A DNA stretch of 19,206 nt, from assembly GCA_905214435.1 (NCBI GenBank), contig CAJMMA010000037.1, positions 1 through 19,206 of the forward strand, read 5' to 3'. The position numbers were made by a program, and so were the translations under genes. Of this stretch, positions 6,710 to 13,843 are shown one piece after another. Source of the stretch: an uncultured bacterium (GTDB lineage: Bacteria; Actinomycetota; Coriobacteriia; Coriobacteriales; Coriobacteriaceae). A model generated the notes under the pieces. It was given only the letters and a program-made list of their open reading frames with translations, did not search any database and was not told the origin of the DNA. Within the stretch, counting starts at the first letter, position 1. The number at the start of each line of letters is the position of its first letter.

Positions 6710-6883
6710 ATGTCCGCACGGGCCCGTAGACTTCTCAATAAGGTTAAGCGCCGGTTTATCCGGCCGTTAGAGGAGCTGCTATGTACGAGCCTTCGCGTGT
6801 TCTTTTGTCATTTCATATCGCAGGATTTCAGTATGCCGATGGCGCCTTGGTCTTGGGCGGTCTTAAGGTTGGCGATAAGCTGA
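6710..6883 (+). CDS. short overlapping ORF upstream of the HIRAN gene (leader peptide or frameshifted N terminus)
   Basis: A 57-codon frame starts with ATG at 6710, 7 bases after a good AAGGA Shine-Dalgarno. The first 24 residues are strongly basic (starting MSARARRLLNKVKRRF) and look like coding sequence. After about 6781 the frame runs through the HIRAN gene out of phase and its translation looks random. The HIRAN start codon at 6781 overlaps this frame by -1. It is therefore either a translationally coupled leader, or the true N terminus of a HIRAN protein separated by a one-base frame change. I cannot decide between these. Confidence 0.35.
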   Translation: MSARARRLLNKVKRRFIRPLEELLCTSLRVFFCHFISQDFSMPMAPWSWAVLRLAIS

Positions 6884-7107
6884 CGCTGTGTGCCGAGCGC
6901 GATAATCCCCATGATCCCGAGGCGGTTGCGATCTACTGCGGCAACACCAAGCTTGGGTATGTTCCAGGAAACGAGGTCGGTCCCCTGTCCTTGATGATGT
7001 ATTACGGCCACGAGGACGTATTTGAGGCCCGTGTGCAACAGGTTGCTCCCGAGCGCAGCCCGTGGCATCAGGTGCGTGTTGGACTCTACGTGGTGGATGC
7101 TCGCTAG
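6781..7107 (+). CDS. HIRAN-domain protein
   Basis: Protein of 108 residues that is almost entirely a HIRAN domain. The segment HIAGFQYADG, the LKVGDKLTLCAERDNPHDPEAVAIY block and KLGYVPGNEV are the characteristic pattern. HIRAN domains are found alone in bacteria or fused to SNF2 helicases and are thought to recognise DNA ends or stalled forks; the function of stand-alone copies is not established. GAGGAG lies 5 bases upstream of the ATG. It is followed by two further small genes on the same strand and preceded by an overlapping basic ORF that may be coupled to it or part of it. Confidence 0.85.
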   Translation: MYEPSRVLLSFHIAGFQYADGALVLGGLKVGDKLTLCAERDNPHDPEAVAIYCGNTKLGYVPGNEVGPLSLMMYYGHEDVFEARVQQVAPERSPWHQVRVGLYVVDAR

Positions 7108-7125
7108 TCGGCAATGGAGGCTGCC

Positions 7126-7305
7126 ATGTTTGATGACGATGACCTGTTCAATCTGACAGATGATCCGTTTGAGTGGGATATGCTACTCGATGACGATGAG
7201 CTGGAGCAGGATCGCAAAAAGCAAAAGGATAAGAACGCCCAGGGCAAAGGTTCGAATAAAAAGGACAAGCGCCGCCGCGGACTGTTCGGTGGGCTCTTTG
7301 GATAA
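7126..7305 (+). CDS. small hypothetical protein with acidic N-terminal and basic C-terminal halves
   Basis: A 59-residue protein of unknown function. The first half is rich in Asp and Glu (from MFDDDDLF through LLDDDELEQD), the second half rich in Lys and Arg, and it ends in glycine/phenylalanine (RRRGLFGGLFG). No known domain is recognised. GGAGG lies 5 bases before the ATG at 7126, which favours this start over the ATG at 7114. It lies 18 bases after the HIRAN gene and is probably in the same transcript. The strong charge split suggests disorder and possibly nucleic-acid or protein contacts; this is inference. Confidence 0.65.
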   Translation: MFDDDDLFNLTDDPFEWDMLLDDDELEQDRKKQKDKNAQGKGSNKKDKRRRGLFGGLFG

Positions 7306-7371
7306 CCGCCGCATCGCTACGTCTGTATACTTAGCACGAGTTGAACACGTTGCGAAATGAGGGCATAGACG

Positions 7372-7917
7372 ATGATGTGGTTTACCGCCGACCTGCACCT
7401 GTGCGATACGAATATCTTGCACGACATGGATCGGCCGTTTGATTCGGTCGAGGAGATGAACCGCAAGGTCATCGATGCCATCAATGAGTGCGTGGCTGTG
7501 GACGACCGCCTCTATATCTTGGGAGACTTTACCTATCGTTTGCCCCTGGCGGAGGCGGTGCGCCTGCGCGAGCGCATCGAATGCCAGAACGTGACGCTCA
7601 TCCGTGGCAACCATGACAGCGACTGGGAAGATCCAGCTGCGCCCCAAATCTGGGAAGACGTGCGCGATTACTTGGAGGTTGCTCCCGGCTATGCCAAGGG
7701 CCATCGTCTGGTTATGAGCCACTACCCCATGCTCAGCTGGAATGGTAAGGCGCGTGGCGCCATCATGCTACACGGGCATATCCACAGCAGAGGAGACCGC
7801 ACCAACGCTCGCAACCGCGATCGCGAGCGCCCCATTTACCGCTACGATGTGGGCCTCGACGCCAACAACTACAAGCCCGTAAGCCGAGACCAGATCCTGA
7901 ATTTCTTTGGACTGTAG
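7372..7917 (+). CDS. calcineurin-like metallophosphoesterase
   Basis: Cytoplasmic protein of 181 residues with the full set of dimetal phosphoesterase motifs: D7-L-H9, G51-D52, G-N80-H81-D, H117 in MSHYPM, and G-H136-I-H138. Small stand-alone members of this type act on phosphomonoesters or phosphodiesters; the substrate is not predictable here. The start is one of two consecutive ATGs (7372 or 7375), with GAGG about 9 bases upstream. A TATACT-like -10 sequence at 7326-7331 in the 66-base gap could give it its own promoter, but no good -35 is seen. Confidence 0.9.
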   Translation: MMWFTADLHLCDTNILHDMDRPFDSVEEMNRKVIDAINECVAVDDRLYILGDFTYRLPLAEAVRLRERIECQNVTLIRGNHDSDWEDPAAPQIWEDVRDYLEVAPGYAKGHRLVMSHYPMLSWNGKARGAIMLHGHIHSRGDRTNARNRDRERPIYRYDVGLDANNYKPVSRDQILNFFGL

Positions 7918-7923
7918 CTCGCA

Positions 7924-7960
7924 AACCGCCACGAAGGGGACAGGCACCTTTGTGGTGGTT
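7924..7960. repeat. REP-like palindromic hairpin
   Basis: AACCGCCACGAAGG (7924-7937) and CCTTTGTGGTGGTT (7947-7960) pair at 12 of 14 positions around a GGACAGGCA loop. The loop region GGGGACAGGCACCTTT resembles intergenic palindromes I associate with REP/RAYT-type elements in several anaerobes; that association is from memory. It lies just after the phosphoesterase stop and could reduce read-through, although no T-run follows. Confidence 0.55.
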
Positions 7961-8055
7961 CTGGCGCCGTAGTCATTCTGGTAGCGGCGACTTATTTGTC
8001 CGCGCGGCGCGGTAGAGTGAAGGCGGTTGAAGTTTGCGTCCATCGAGGAGCTGCC

Positions 8056-9813
8056 ATGAACGAGATCAAGTGCCCGCATTGCGGTGAAGTTTTTAAGGTC
8101 GATGCGTCCGGTTATGCGGATATCGTCAAGCAGGTGCGCGACGCCGAGTTCTCGCGCGACCTGGACGAGCGCGTGAAGGCTGTTCAGCGCGAGGGCGAGC
8201 AGGCGCTGGAGCTTGAGCGCTCGCGCTCGACGGCTGCTTTGCAAAAGGCGGAGTCTCAGCGCGACGCTCAGCTTGTCGAGCAGAAGAACGCTGCAGCCCA
8301 GCAGCTGGCGCAAGAACTCGCCAAGCGCGATGCGGAGCTTGCCGAGCTGCACGCCAAACTCGAGGGCGCTGCCGCGGAGCGCGAGAGCGCAAGCCAGCGC
8401 GCGGCGGTTGAGGCCCGTGCCGACGCTCAAAAGGAGAACGCCGAGCTCCAGCGCGAAATCGACAACTTGCGTGCGCAGCTGGGGCGCAAGGATGACGAAG
8501 CCAAGCTTGCCGAGTCGGCGGCGCGCAATGCTGCTCAAAACGATGTAGCTGCACGAGATGCCCAGATTGCCGAGTTGCAGGCCAAGCTTGCCGCGGCGGA
8601 CAAGGCCCAGGAGATGGCGCTTGCCGCTGCCGCGGCCGAGTCTCAGCGTGAGCTCGATGCCGCTCGCAGCGAGGCCGAACGCACACTCACAGACTACCGC
8701 GCGAAGGTGCAGGAGAAGCTTTCCGCCGCAAAGGCTCGGTCTGAGCAGGAGGCCGAGGGCCTGCGTGCCCAGCTGCGCGAGCAGGAACTGATGGCAAAAA
8801 TGAACCTGTCAGAGGCGGTCGCCGCGGCGGAGCGAGAGCGCGATGAGGCGCGTGCCAAACTGACGAGCGAGCTGGCGGTGCGCGATTCTCGTGAGGAGCA
8901 AGCCAAGGCGGCACACGAGCTCGAGCTTGCGCAGGCCAAGCGCGCGAGCGATGACCTGATTCGCTACAAGGATGAAGAGATTGAGCGCCTTAAGGACATG
9001 AAGGTCCGCCTGTCCACCAAGATGGTGGGCGAGTCGCTCGAGCAGCACTGCGAGACTGAGTTCAACCGTCTGCGCATGACGGCGTTTCCCAACGCGTACT
9101 TCGAGAAAGATAACGATGCGTCCGAGGGTACCAAGGGCGACTTTATCTTCCGCGAGTGCGACGCGAGCGGCAACGAGGTCATCTCAATTATGTTCGAGAT
9201 GAAAAACGAGAATGACGAGACCGCGACCAAGCATAAAAACGAGGACTTCTTTAAGAAACTCGATCACGATCGTCGCCAGAAAAGCTGTGAGTACGCGGTG
9301 CTCTGCACGCTGCTCGAGCCCGAGAGCGAGCTCTATAACGCGGGAATCGTGGACGTGAGCTATCGCTACGAGAAGATGTATGTGATTCGCCCGCAGTTCT
9401 TCATTCCCATCATTACGCTGCTGCGCAATGCCGCCATGGGTTCGCTTCGCTATAAGCAGGAGCTGGCGGAGTACAAGCAGCAGAATATCGATGTCACGAA
9501 CTTCGAAGCCAAGATGGAGAAGTTCAAGAACGATTTCGGCCGCAACTACGAGATCGCGAGCCGCAAGTTCCAAACGGCAATCGATGAGATCGACAAGACG
9601 ATTAGCCATCTGCAGAAAACCAAGGAGGCGTTGCTGTCCTCCGAGAACAATCTGCGCCTTGCCAACAAGAAAGCCGACGATCTTACCATTCGCAAGCTCA
9701 CGTGGGGCAACAAGACCATGAAAGCAGCGTTTGACGAGGCACGCGGGGCTGCGGCAGAGACAAACGATGAGCCAGCCGAGGCGGATTCGTATGAGGTCGA
9801 GGATGCCGAGTAG
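8056..9813 (+). CDS. DUF2130 coiled-coil protein with a PD-(D/E)XK-like core
   Basis: Protein of 585 residues. It starts with a short CPHCG zinc-ribbon-like motif (residues 6-10). Residues about 25-320 are a long alanine/glutamate/arginine-rich coiled coil. Residues about 325-540 form the DUF2130 domain. Within it, KGD362FIFRE and ISIMFE381MK383NE give the D...E-x-K spacing of a PD-(D/E)XK nuclease fold, a resemblance I infer by eye. The tail is acidic. GAGGAG lies 5 bases before the ATG at 8056, favouring it over upstream in-frame starts. Long coiled coil plus nuclease-like domain suggests a structural or DNA-processing role. The family has no firmly established function that I can name. Confidence 0.85.
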   Translation: MNEIKCPHCGEVFKVDASGYADIVKQVRDAEFSRDLDERVKAVQREGEQALELERSRSTAALQKAESQRDAQLVEQKNAAAQQLAQELAKRDAELAELHAKLEGAAAERESASQRAAVEARADAQKENAELQREIDNLRAQLGRKDDEAKLAESAARNAAQNDVAARDAQIAELQAKLAAADKAQEMALAAAAAESQRELDAARSEAERTLTDYRAKVQEKLSAAKARSEQEAEGLRAQLREQELMAKMNLSEAVAAAERERDEARAKLTSELAVRDSREEQAKAAHELELAQAKRASDDLIRYKDEEIERLKDMKVRLSTKMVGESLEQHCETEFNRLRMTAFPNAYFEKDNDASEGTKGDFIFRECDASGNEVISIMFEMKNENDETATKHKNEDFFKKLDHDRRQKSCEYAVLCTLLEPESELYNAGIVDVSYRYEKMYVIRPQFFIPIITLLRNAAMGSLRYKQELAEYKQQNIDVTNFEAKMEKFKNDFGRNYEIASRKFQTAIDEIDKTISHLQKTKEALLSSENNLRLANKKADDLTIRKLTWGNKTMKAAFDEARGAAAETNDEPAEADSYEVEDAE

Positions 9814-9833
9814 GGGATAGCGTATCGCGCAAA

Positions 9834-9871
9834 AAGCGGGGCCGCTGGCAATGTTGCCAGCGGCCCCGCTT
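9834..9871 (-). terminator. strong terminator between convergent genes
   Basis: AAGCGGGGCCGCTGGCAA (9834-9851) pairs perfectly over 18 bases with TTGCCAGCGGCCCCGCTT (9854-9871). Read on the minus strand it is followed by TTTTT, so it terminates the helicase transcript. It can also block plus-strand transcription from the DUF2130 gene, although no T-run follows in that direction. Confidence 0.9.
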
Positions 9872-9893
9872 CGCTTCGTCCCAATATGCTTGG

Positions 9894-12575
9894 CTAATCC
9901 TCGAGCAAATCCTCGATAAAACCGACGCGGTAGTTTTTGAAGATGACCTCGCCGCCGTCTTGCGTGGCGTCCAGATCGACATCGCCCATGATGCCAAAGT
10001 CGTGGTCGCCATCCTCGTCGGCAAAGATCTGGTGCACGTGCCATACGTGCGCGGTCTTCTCGTCGGACTCGTCGATGGAAAACATCGCGGCGCTGCGGGC
10101 ATCTCCGTCGATGAGGATCTCCTCATGCTGCTCGTGGTAAGCGTCGAGCGCTTTTTGCCAGCGGATCTCGCTCATGCCCCAGTCGTCGTCGAGTTCGCCC
10201 AGGTCGCGCACATGCTCGCGGGCGGCAAGAGTCACGCGGCGGAAGAGCGCGTTGCGCACCAACAGCGTGCAGCCGCGACGGTCCGCCACGACCTCGTCGA
10301 TGCCCTGCGGCGGCGCGGCGTCGAGGGCTGCGGGGTTGCCGGCGTTCTCCCACTCGTCCACCAGGCTCGAGTCCACCGAGCGCACCACAAAGCCCAGCCA
10401 CGAGATAATGTCGCGCAGGCGCTCGTCGCGCTTCTCGATGGGCACGGTGCGGTCGAGTGAACGGTAAGCCTCTGCCAGGTAGCGCAGCAAAATGCCCTCG
10501 GAGCGGGCGATGCCGAGCTTTTGAATGTAGCCCTTAAAATCGCTCGCGCTCTCCAGCATATCGCGCAGAACGCTCTTGGGAGAGAGTTGGTAGTCGTTTG
10601 CCCAGGGTACTTCCTGGCAGTACTTGTCAAAGGCGGCGTCGAGCAGGTCCTCAAGCGGCTTTTCGTACGTGACGTCCTGAATACGCTCCAGGCGCTCCTC
10701 ATACTCGATGCCGTCGGCCTTCATCTCGGCCATAGCGCGATCGCGCGCGGCACGCTCCTGTGCGCGCAGCACCTGTTTGGGGTCCTCGAGCGTGGCCTCG
10801 ACCATCGAGATCAGATCCATGGTATAGGTCTCGCTCTCGGGATCGAGCAGCTCCAGCGCGGCAAGCAAAAACGGTGAGAGCGGCTGGTCGAGCGCAAAGT
10901 CCTCGGGCAGGTCGACCGTCAGCGCGTAGTCGATGTCCGGCGCGGCATCAGCCGGAGCGTCGGGTGCGGGCGGTACCTCGGTGCGCACGACGACGCCGGA
11001 GTCGATGAGCGTGGCGAAGATTTCGTCGGCGCGAACCTCGAGCTTAGCCTTTTCCTCGGGAGTCTGCAGGCTCGTCTCGATGAGGTCGTGTACGCGGGCG
11101 CGGGCGTCGCCGCCCTGCTCGACCACGCTAATCACCATGGAGTGTGTGATGCGAAGGCGCGGCTTGAGCGTTTCGGGCTGCGTCTCGATCAGGTGCTCAA
11201 AGGTCTGCTTGTTCCAGGTGACAAAGCCCTCGGGGGCCTTCTTCTTTTTAATCTTGCGGAGCTTCTTGGGGTCGTCGCCCGCCTTGGCCATGAGCTTGGC
11301 GTTCTCGATCTCGTGCTCGGGTGCCTCGGCAATCACCATGCCCTCGGTATCGAAGCCCGAGCGGCCGGCACGACCGGCAATCTGATGGAACTCGCGGGCG
11401 CGCAGACGACGCATCTTATAGCCATCGAACTTGGTGAGCGCGGTGAGCACCACGGTGTGGATGGGCACGTTGATACCGACGCCGAGCGTATCGGTGCCGC
11501 AGATGACGGGTAGCAGGCCCTGCTGCGCCAAGCGCTCGACCAGCAGGCGGTAGCGCGGCAACATGCCAGCATGGTGCACGCCGACGCCGCATCCGAGCAA
11601 GCGCTTGAGGATTTTGCCGAAGGCCGTCGAGAAGCTCGTGCCCTTGGCCGCCTCCTTGATGGCCTCGCGCTGCTCCTTGTTGGCAATGCCAAAATTGGCG
11701 AGCGACTGTGCCGTCGCAAGTGCGGCATCCTGGCTAAAGTGCACGATATAGAGTGGGGCCTCGTCGCGGCGCATGGCGAGCTCGACCGTGCCCTCGAGGG
11801 AGGTCGTCACATAGTCGTAACTCAGCGGAACAGGACGCGGGGCGTCGACGACCAGGTCGCAGGCAGCGCCGGTGTGCTCCTCGAGTGAGGCGGCGATGGC
11901 GGTGACATCGCCGAGCGTGGCGCTCATGAGCATAAACTGCGTATGGGGCAGAGTGAGCAGCGGCACCTGCCAGGCCCAGCCGCGGTCGGGGTCTGCAAAG
12001 TAGTGGAACTCGTCCATGGCGACGCAGCCAACATCGGCGTCCTCGCCCTCGCGCAGTGCGTCGTTGGCAAGAATCTCGGCCGTGCAGCAGATGACGGGTG
12101 CCTTGGTGTTGATATGCGTGTCGCCGGTGATCATGCCGACGTTATCGCGGCCGAGCACCTGCACAAGGTCGAAAAACTTCTCGCTGACCAGAGCCTTGAT
12201 GGGGGCCGTGTAATAGCAGCGTTTGCCCTGTGCCATGCCCATAAAGAGCATGCCCAGCGCGACAAGCGACTTGCCCGATCCGGTCGGCGTGCCCAGAATG
12301 ACGTGATCGCCGGCGGCTAGATCCATGAGGGCCTCTTCCTGGTGGTCCCACAGCTCAATACCGCGATTGCTCGTCCATTCAAAGAAGCGCTCGAAGGCCT
12401 GGTCGGGCGTGAGCCACGGTTCGGGCTCGCTGCCGTCCTCGGGCTCCCACCAGGTGGGGGAGAGCGCGCCGAGCGAGCCGAACTCGGCTTCGGTTCCCGT
12501 GCCGCCCGAGAATGAGCTGGCGGCGCCGGCGCCGGAAACGGTGCTGGCGGCGGTATCTGTCGTGGTCTGTGCCAT
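9894..12575 (-). CDS. Ski2-like DEAD/DEAH-box helicase with C-terminal DUF3516
   Basis: Superfamily 2 ATP-dependent helicase of 893 residues. After a low-complexity Ser/Ala/Gly N terminus (1-40) come the Q-like motif (WDHQEEAL, about 76-83), Walker A GTPTGSGKS (95-103), DEFH (188-191) and SAT (218-220). The second RecA domain carries GVHHAGMLPRYR and QIAGRAGRSGFD, typical of Ski2/HelY-type RNA helicases. The C-terminal part matches DUF3516, found in actinobacterial members. The role is probably RNA processing or decay. The ATG at 12575 begins MAQTTT; an open frame continues upstream into repeat copy 3 but lacks protein-like sequence. The Shine-Dalgarno is weak (AGAAAG). The gene is convergent with the DUF2130 gene. 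Confidence 0.92.
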   Translation of the reverse strand: MAQTTTDTAASTVSGAGAASSFSGGTGTEAEFGSLGALSPTWWEPEDGSEPEPWLTPDQAFERFFEWTSNRGIELWDHQEEALMDLAAGDHVILGTPTGSGKSLVALGMLFMGMAQGKRCYYTAPIKALVSEKFFDLVQVLGRDNVGMITGDTHINTKAPVICCTAEILANDALREGEDADVGCVAMDEFHYFADPDRGWAWQVPLLTLPHTQFMLMSATLGDVTAIAASLEEHTGAACDLVVDAPRPVPLSYDYVTTSLEGTVELAMRRDEAPLYIVHFSQDAALATAQSLANFGIANKEQREAIKEAAKGTSFSTAFGKILKRLLGCGVGVHHAGMLPRYRLLVERLAQQGLLPVICGTDTLGVGINVPIHTVVLTALTKFDGYKMRRLRAREFHQIAGRAGRSGFDTEGMVIAEAPEHEIENAKLMAKAGDDPKKLRKIKKKKAPEGFVTWNKQTFEHLIETQPETLKPRLRITHSMVISVVEQGGDARARVHDLIETSLQTPEEKAKLEVRADEIFATLIDSGVVVRTEVPPAPDAPADAAPDIDYALTVDLPEDFALDQPLSPFLLAALELLDPESETYTMDLISMVEATLEDPKQVLRAQERAARDRAMAEMKADGIEYEERLERIQDVTYEKPLEDLLDAAFDKYCQEVPWANDYQLSPKSVLRDMLESASDFKGYIQKLGIARSEGILLRYLAEAYRSLDRTVPIEKRDERLRDIISWLGFVVRSVDSSLVDEWENAGNPAALDAAPPQGIDEVVADRRGCTLLVRNALFRRVTLAAREHVRDLGELDDDWGMSEIRWQKALDAYHEQHEEILIDGDARSAAMFSIDESDEKTAHVWHVHQIFADEDGDHDFGIMGDVDLDATQDGGEVIFKNYRVGFIEDLLED

Positions 12576-12609
12576 GTGGTTGCTTTCTCTCGCCGTTTGT
12601 CCGCCAACT

Positions 12610-12639
12610 ATTATGGCGTAGCGGCGGCGCGGGGTGCCA
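12610..12639 (-). promoter_or_regulatory. possible helicase promoter
   Basis: On the minus strand CATAAT (12615-12610) is preceded after 18 bases by TGGCAC (12639-12634). The -10 is good and the -35 weak. It lies 35 bases upstream of the helicase start and between it and repeat copy 3. Confidence 0.35.
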
Positions 12640-12697
12640 GCGCGAAAGAAAATGCAGGAAATGGGCGTTCTGCTCAGCCGTTTGGTGCGGCCGCGAG

Positions 12698-12820
12698 CTA
12701 AGTGAGTAGACTTTTTGCGATTTCGCCAGCACATGGCTTTTGCGTAAGGGATTTACCTGCGGTTTTATGTTTCGCTATGCGGGTTGTGTTTGGCTATTGC
12801 TAAAAAGTCTACTCACTTAG
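12698..12820. repeat. 123-bp inverted-repeat element, copy 3
   Basis: The best-preserved copy: CTAAGTGAGTAGACTTTTT (12698-12716) and AAAAAGTCTACTCACTTAG (12802-12820) are perfect 19-base inverted repeats. The core ATTTACCTGCGG is at 12751-12762, exactly at the offset found in the other copies. Outside arms and core it differs strongly from copies 1 and 2. It lies in the 310-base gap between the TrmB-like gene and the helicase, both on the minus strand. The rest of that gap holds only the helicase promoter candidate. Confidence 0.88.
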
Positions 12821-12885
12821 GCTTGAGGGTCGTTCGTCGGTGCCTATTTGCGCTTGCTCGCTGGCGACGTGACTGTCAAAAGCCC

Positions 12886-13725
12886 CTATGACTCCTGCGG
12901 AAGGCGCTTTTTGCCTTTGCGGGCGCGGTTTCTAAAGTTCTCGACGGCCTCTTCCATGCCCAGAGGTACATAGGTGAGCTCATCGAGGTTTTCGGGCAGG
13001 TAGCAGGCAAGACTTTGCTCCTGCGCACGGCCCGCCGCGAGCTGTTCATCGCTGGGCTGTGCGCCGGGTGTGGCGCAAATGCCATAGACGACGGCACCCA
13101 TCTCGCGCGTGCGGCATTCATATTCGGTCTCGGGATGCTCGGGATGGTCGCGGCGCACGTCGTCACTTACCCAAAGCGTGTCGTAGCCGGCTGCGGCAAA
13201 CTGTCCTAGGGCGTAGTCGCGCAGTGGCTTGCTGTCGGTGCGCAGTGTGACGGTGGTGCCGGCTGCAAAGAGCGGGCGGTAGAGCATCAGATGGTCGACA
13301 TGGACGAGTCGTTTTTTGGCGTACTTGGCCTTGGGCTGCGGCGTGGGAAAGTTGATGGTGATGGCATCGAGCTCGCCTGCGGCAAACAGCTGCGGCAGCG
13401 ATGCGGCACCTCGGGGCAGGACGAGCGCGTTGGATAGCTCTTGCTCACAGATTTTCTGCGCGGCATAGGCGATGCAGATGGGCTCCTGGTCCATGCCGAT
13501 AAAGAGGGTGTTTGGCTCGTGGGCCGCGCACTCTACAAGGTACGTTCCCTTGCCACAGCCAAGATCCAGGTGAAGGTGTTCGAAGGGCTTGCTGCCAACT
13601 GGCACGCAAGCCTCGCGCCAATCTCCGGCATAGGCCTCGGGGCTCGTCTCGATGGCATCGGCGTAGCGCTCCAGGCGCTCTTCGAGCACAAAGTTCTTAG
13701 GCGTGCGAACGTGGACGGCTCCCAT
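12886..13725 (-). CDS. trmB: tRNA (guanine-N7-)-methyltransferase, TrmB-like
   Basis: SAM-dependent enzyme of 279 residues expected to methylate G46 in the tRNA variable loop. The Rossmann motif I is HLDLGCGKGTYL (51-62), followed by FIGMDQEP and the C-terminal TEYECR (200-205) typical of TrmB. The normally conserved DPWPK segment reads NFPTPQPKAKYAKKR here (125-139), so the family's usual Asp is Thr128 and the Trp is Gln130. The C-terminal extension (after about 220) is longer than in enterobacterial TrmB. AAGGAG lies 4 bases upstream of the ATG at 13725. It is downstream of a second methyltransferase on the same strand with a 118-base gap. Confidence 0.88.
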   Translation of the reverse strand: MGAVHVRTPKNFVLEERLERYADAIETSPEAYAGDWREACVPVGSKPFEHLHLDLGCGKGTYLVECAAHEPNTLFIGMDQEPICIAYAAQKICEQELSNALVLPRGAASLPQLFAAGELDAITINFPTPQPKAKYAKKRLVHVDHLMLYRPLFAAGTTVTLRTDSKPLRDYALGQFAAAGYDTLWVSDDVRRDHPEHPETEYECRTREMGAVVYGICATPGAQPSDEQLAAGRAQEQSLACYLPENLDELTYVPLGMEEAVENFRNRARKGKKRLPQES

Positions 13726-13745
13726 GAGGCTCCTTGATCATGAGT

Positions 13746-13771
13746 ATGGAACGCATGGCAGCACGTTCCAT
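13746..13771 (-). other. hairpin in the leader of the TrmB-like gene
   Basis: ATGGAACG (13746-13753) and CGTTCCAT (13764-13771) are perfect 8-base inverted repeats with a 10-base loop, 20 bases upstream of the TrmB start on the minus strand. No T-run follows, so it is not a standard terminator. A leader structure or operator is possible; no further evidence. Confidence 0.35.
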
Positions 13772-13843
13772 CAATGGGTTGAAAAGGGTGGGGCATAGCT
13801 TGCCCGAAAGTTGCGGTGCGGCTCGGCGGCAAGTCGCCGATGC

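Noticed and set aside
12576..12734. N-terminal extension of the helicase into repeat copy 3
   Set aside because: The extra 53 residues are low-quality sequence partly encoded by the repeat, and a promoter-like -10 lies within the stretch.
13790..13843. Terminator after the methyltransferase gene
   Set aside because: Only a 5-base GC stem is visible and no T-run follows on the minus strand.
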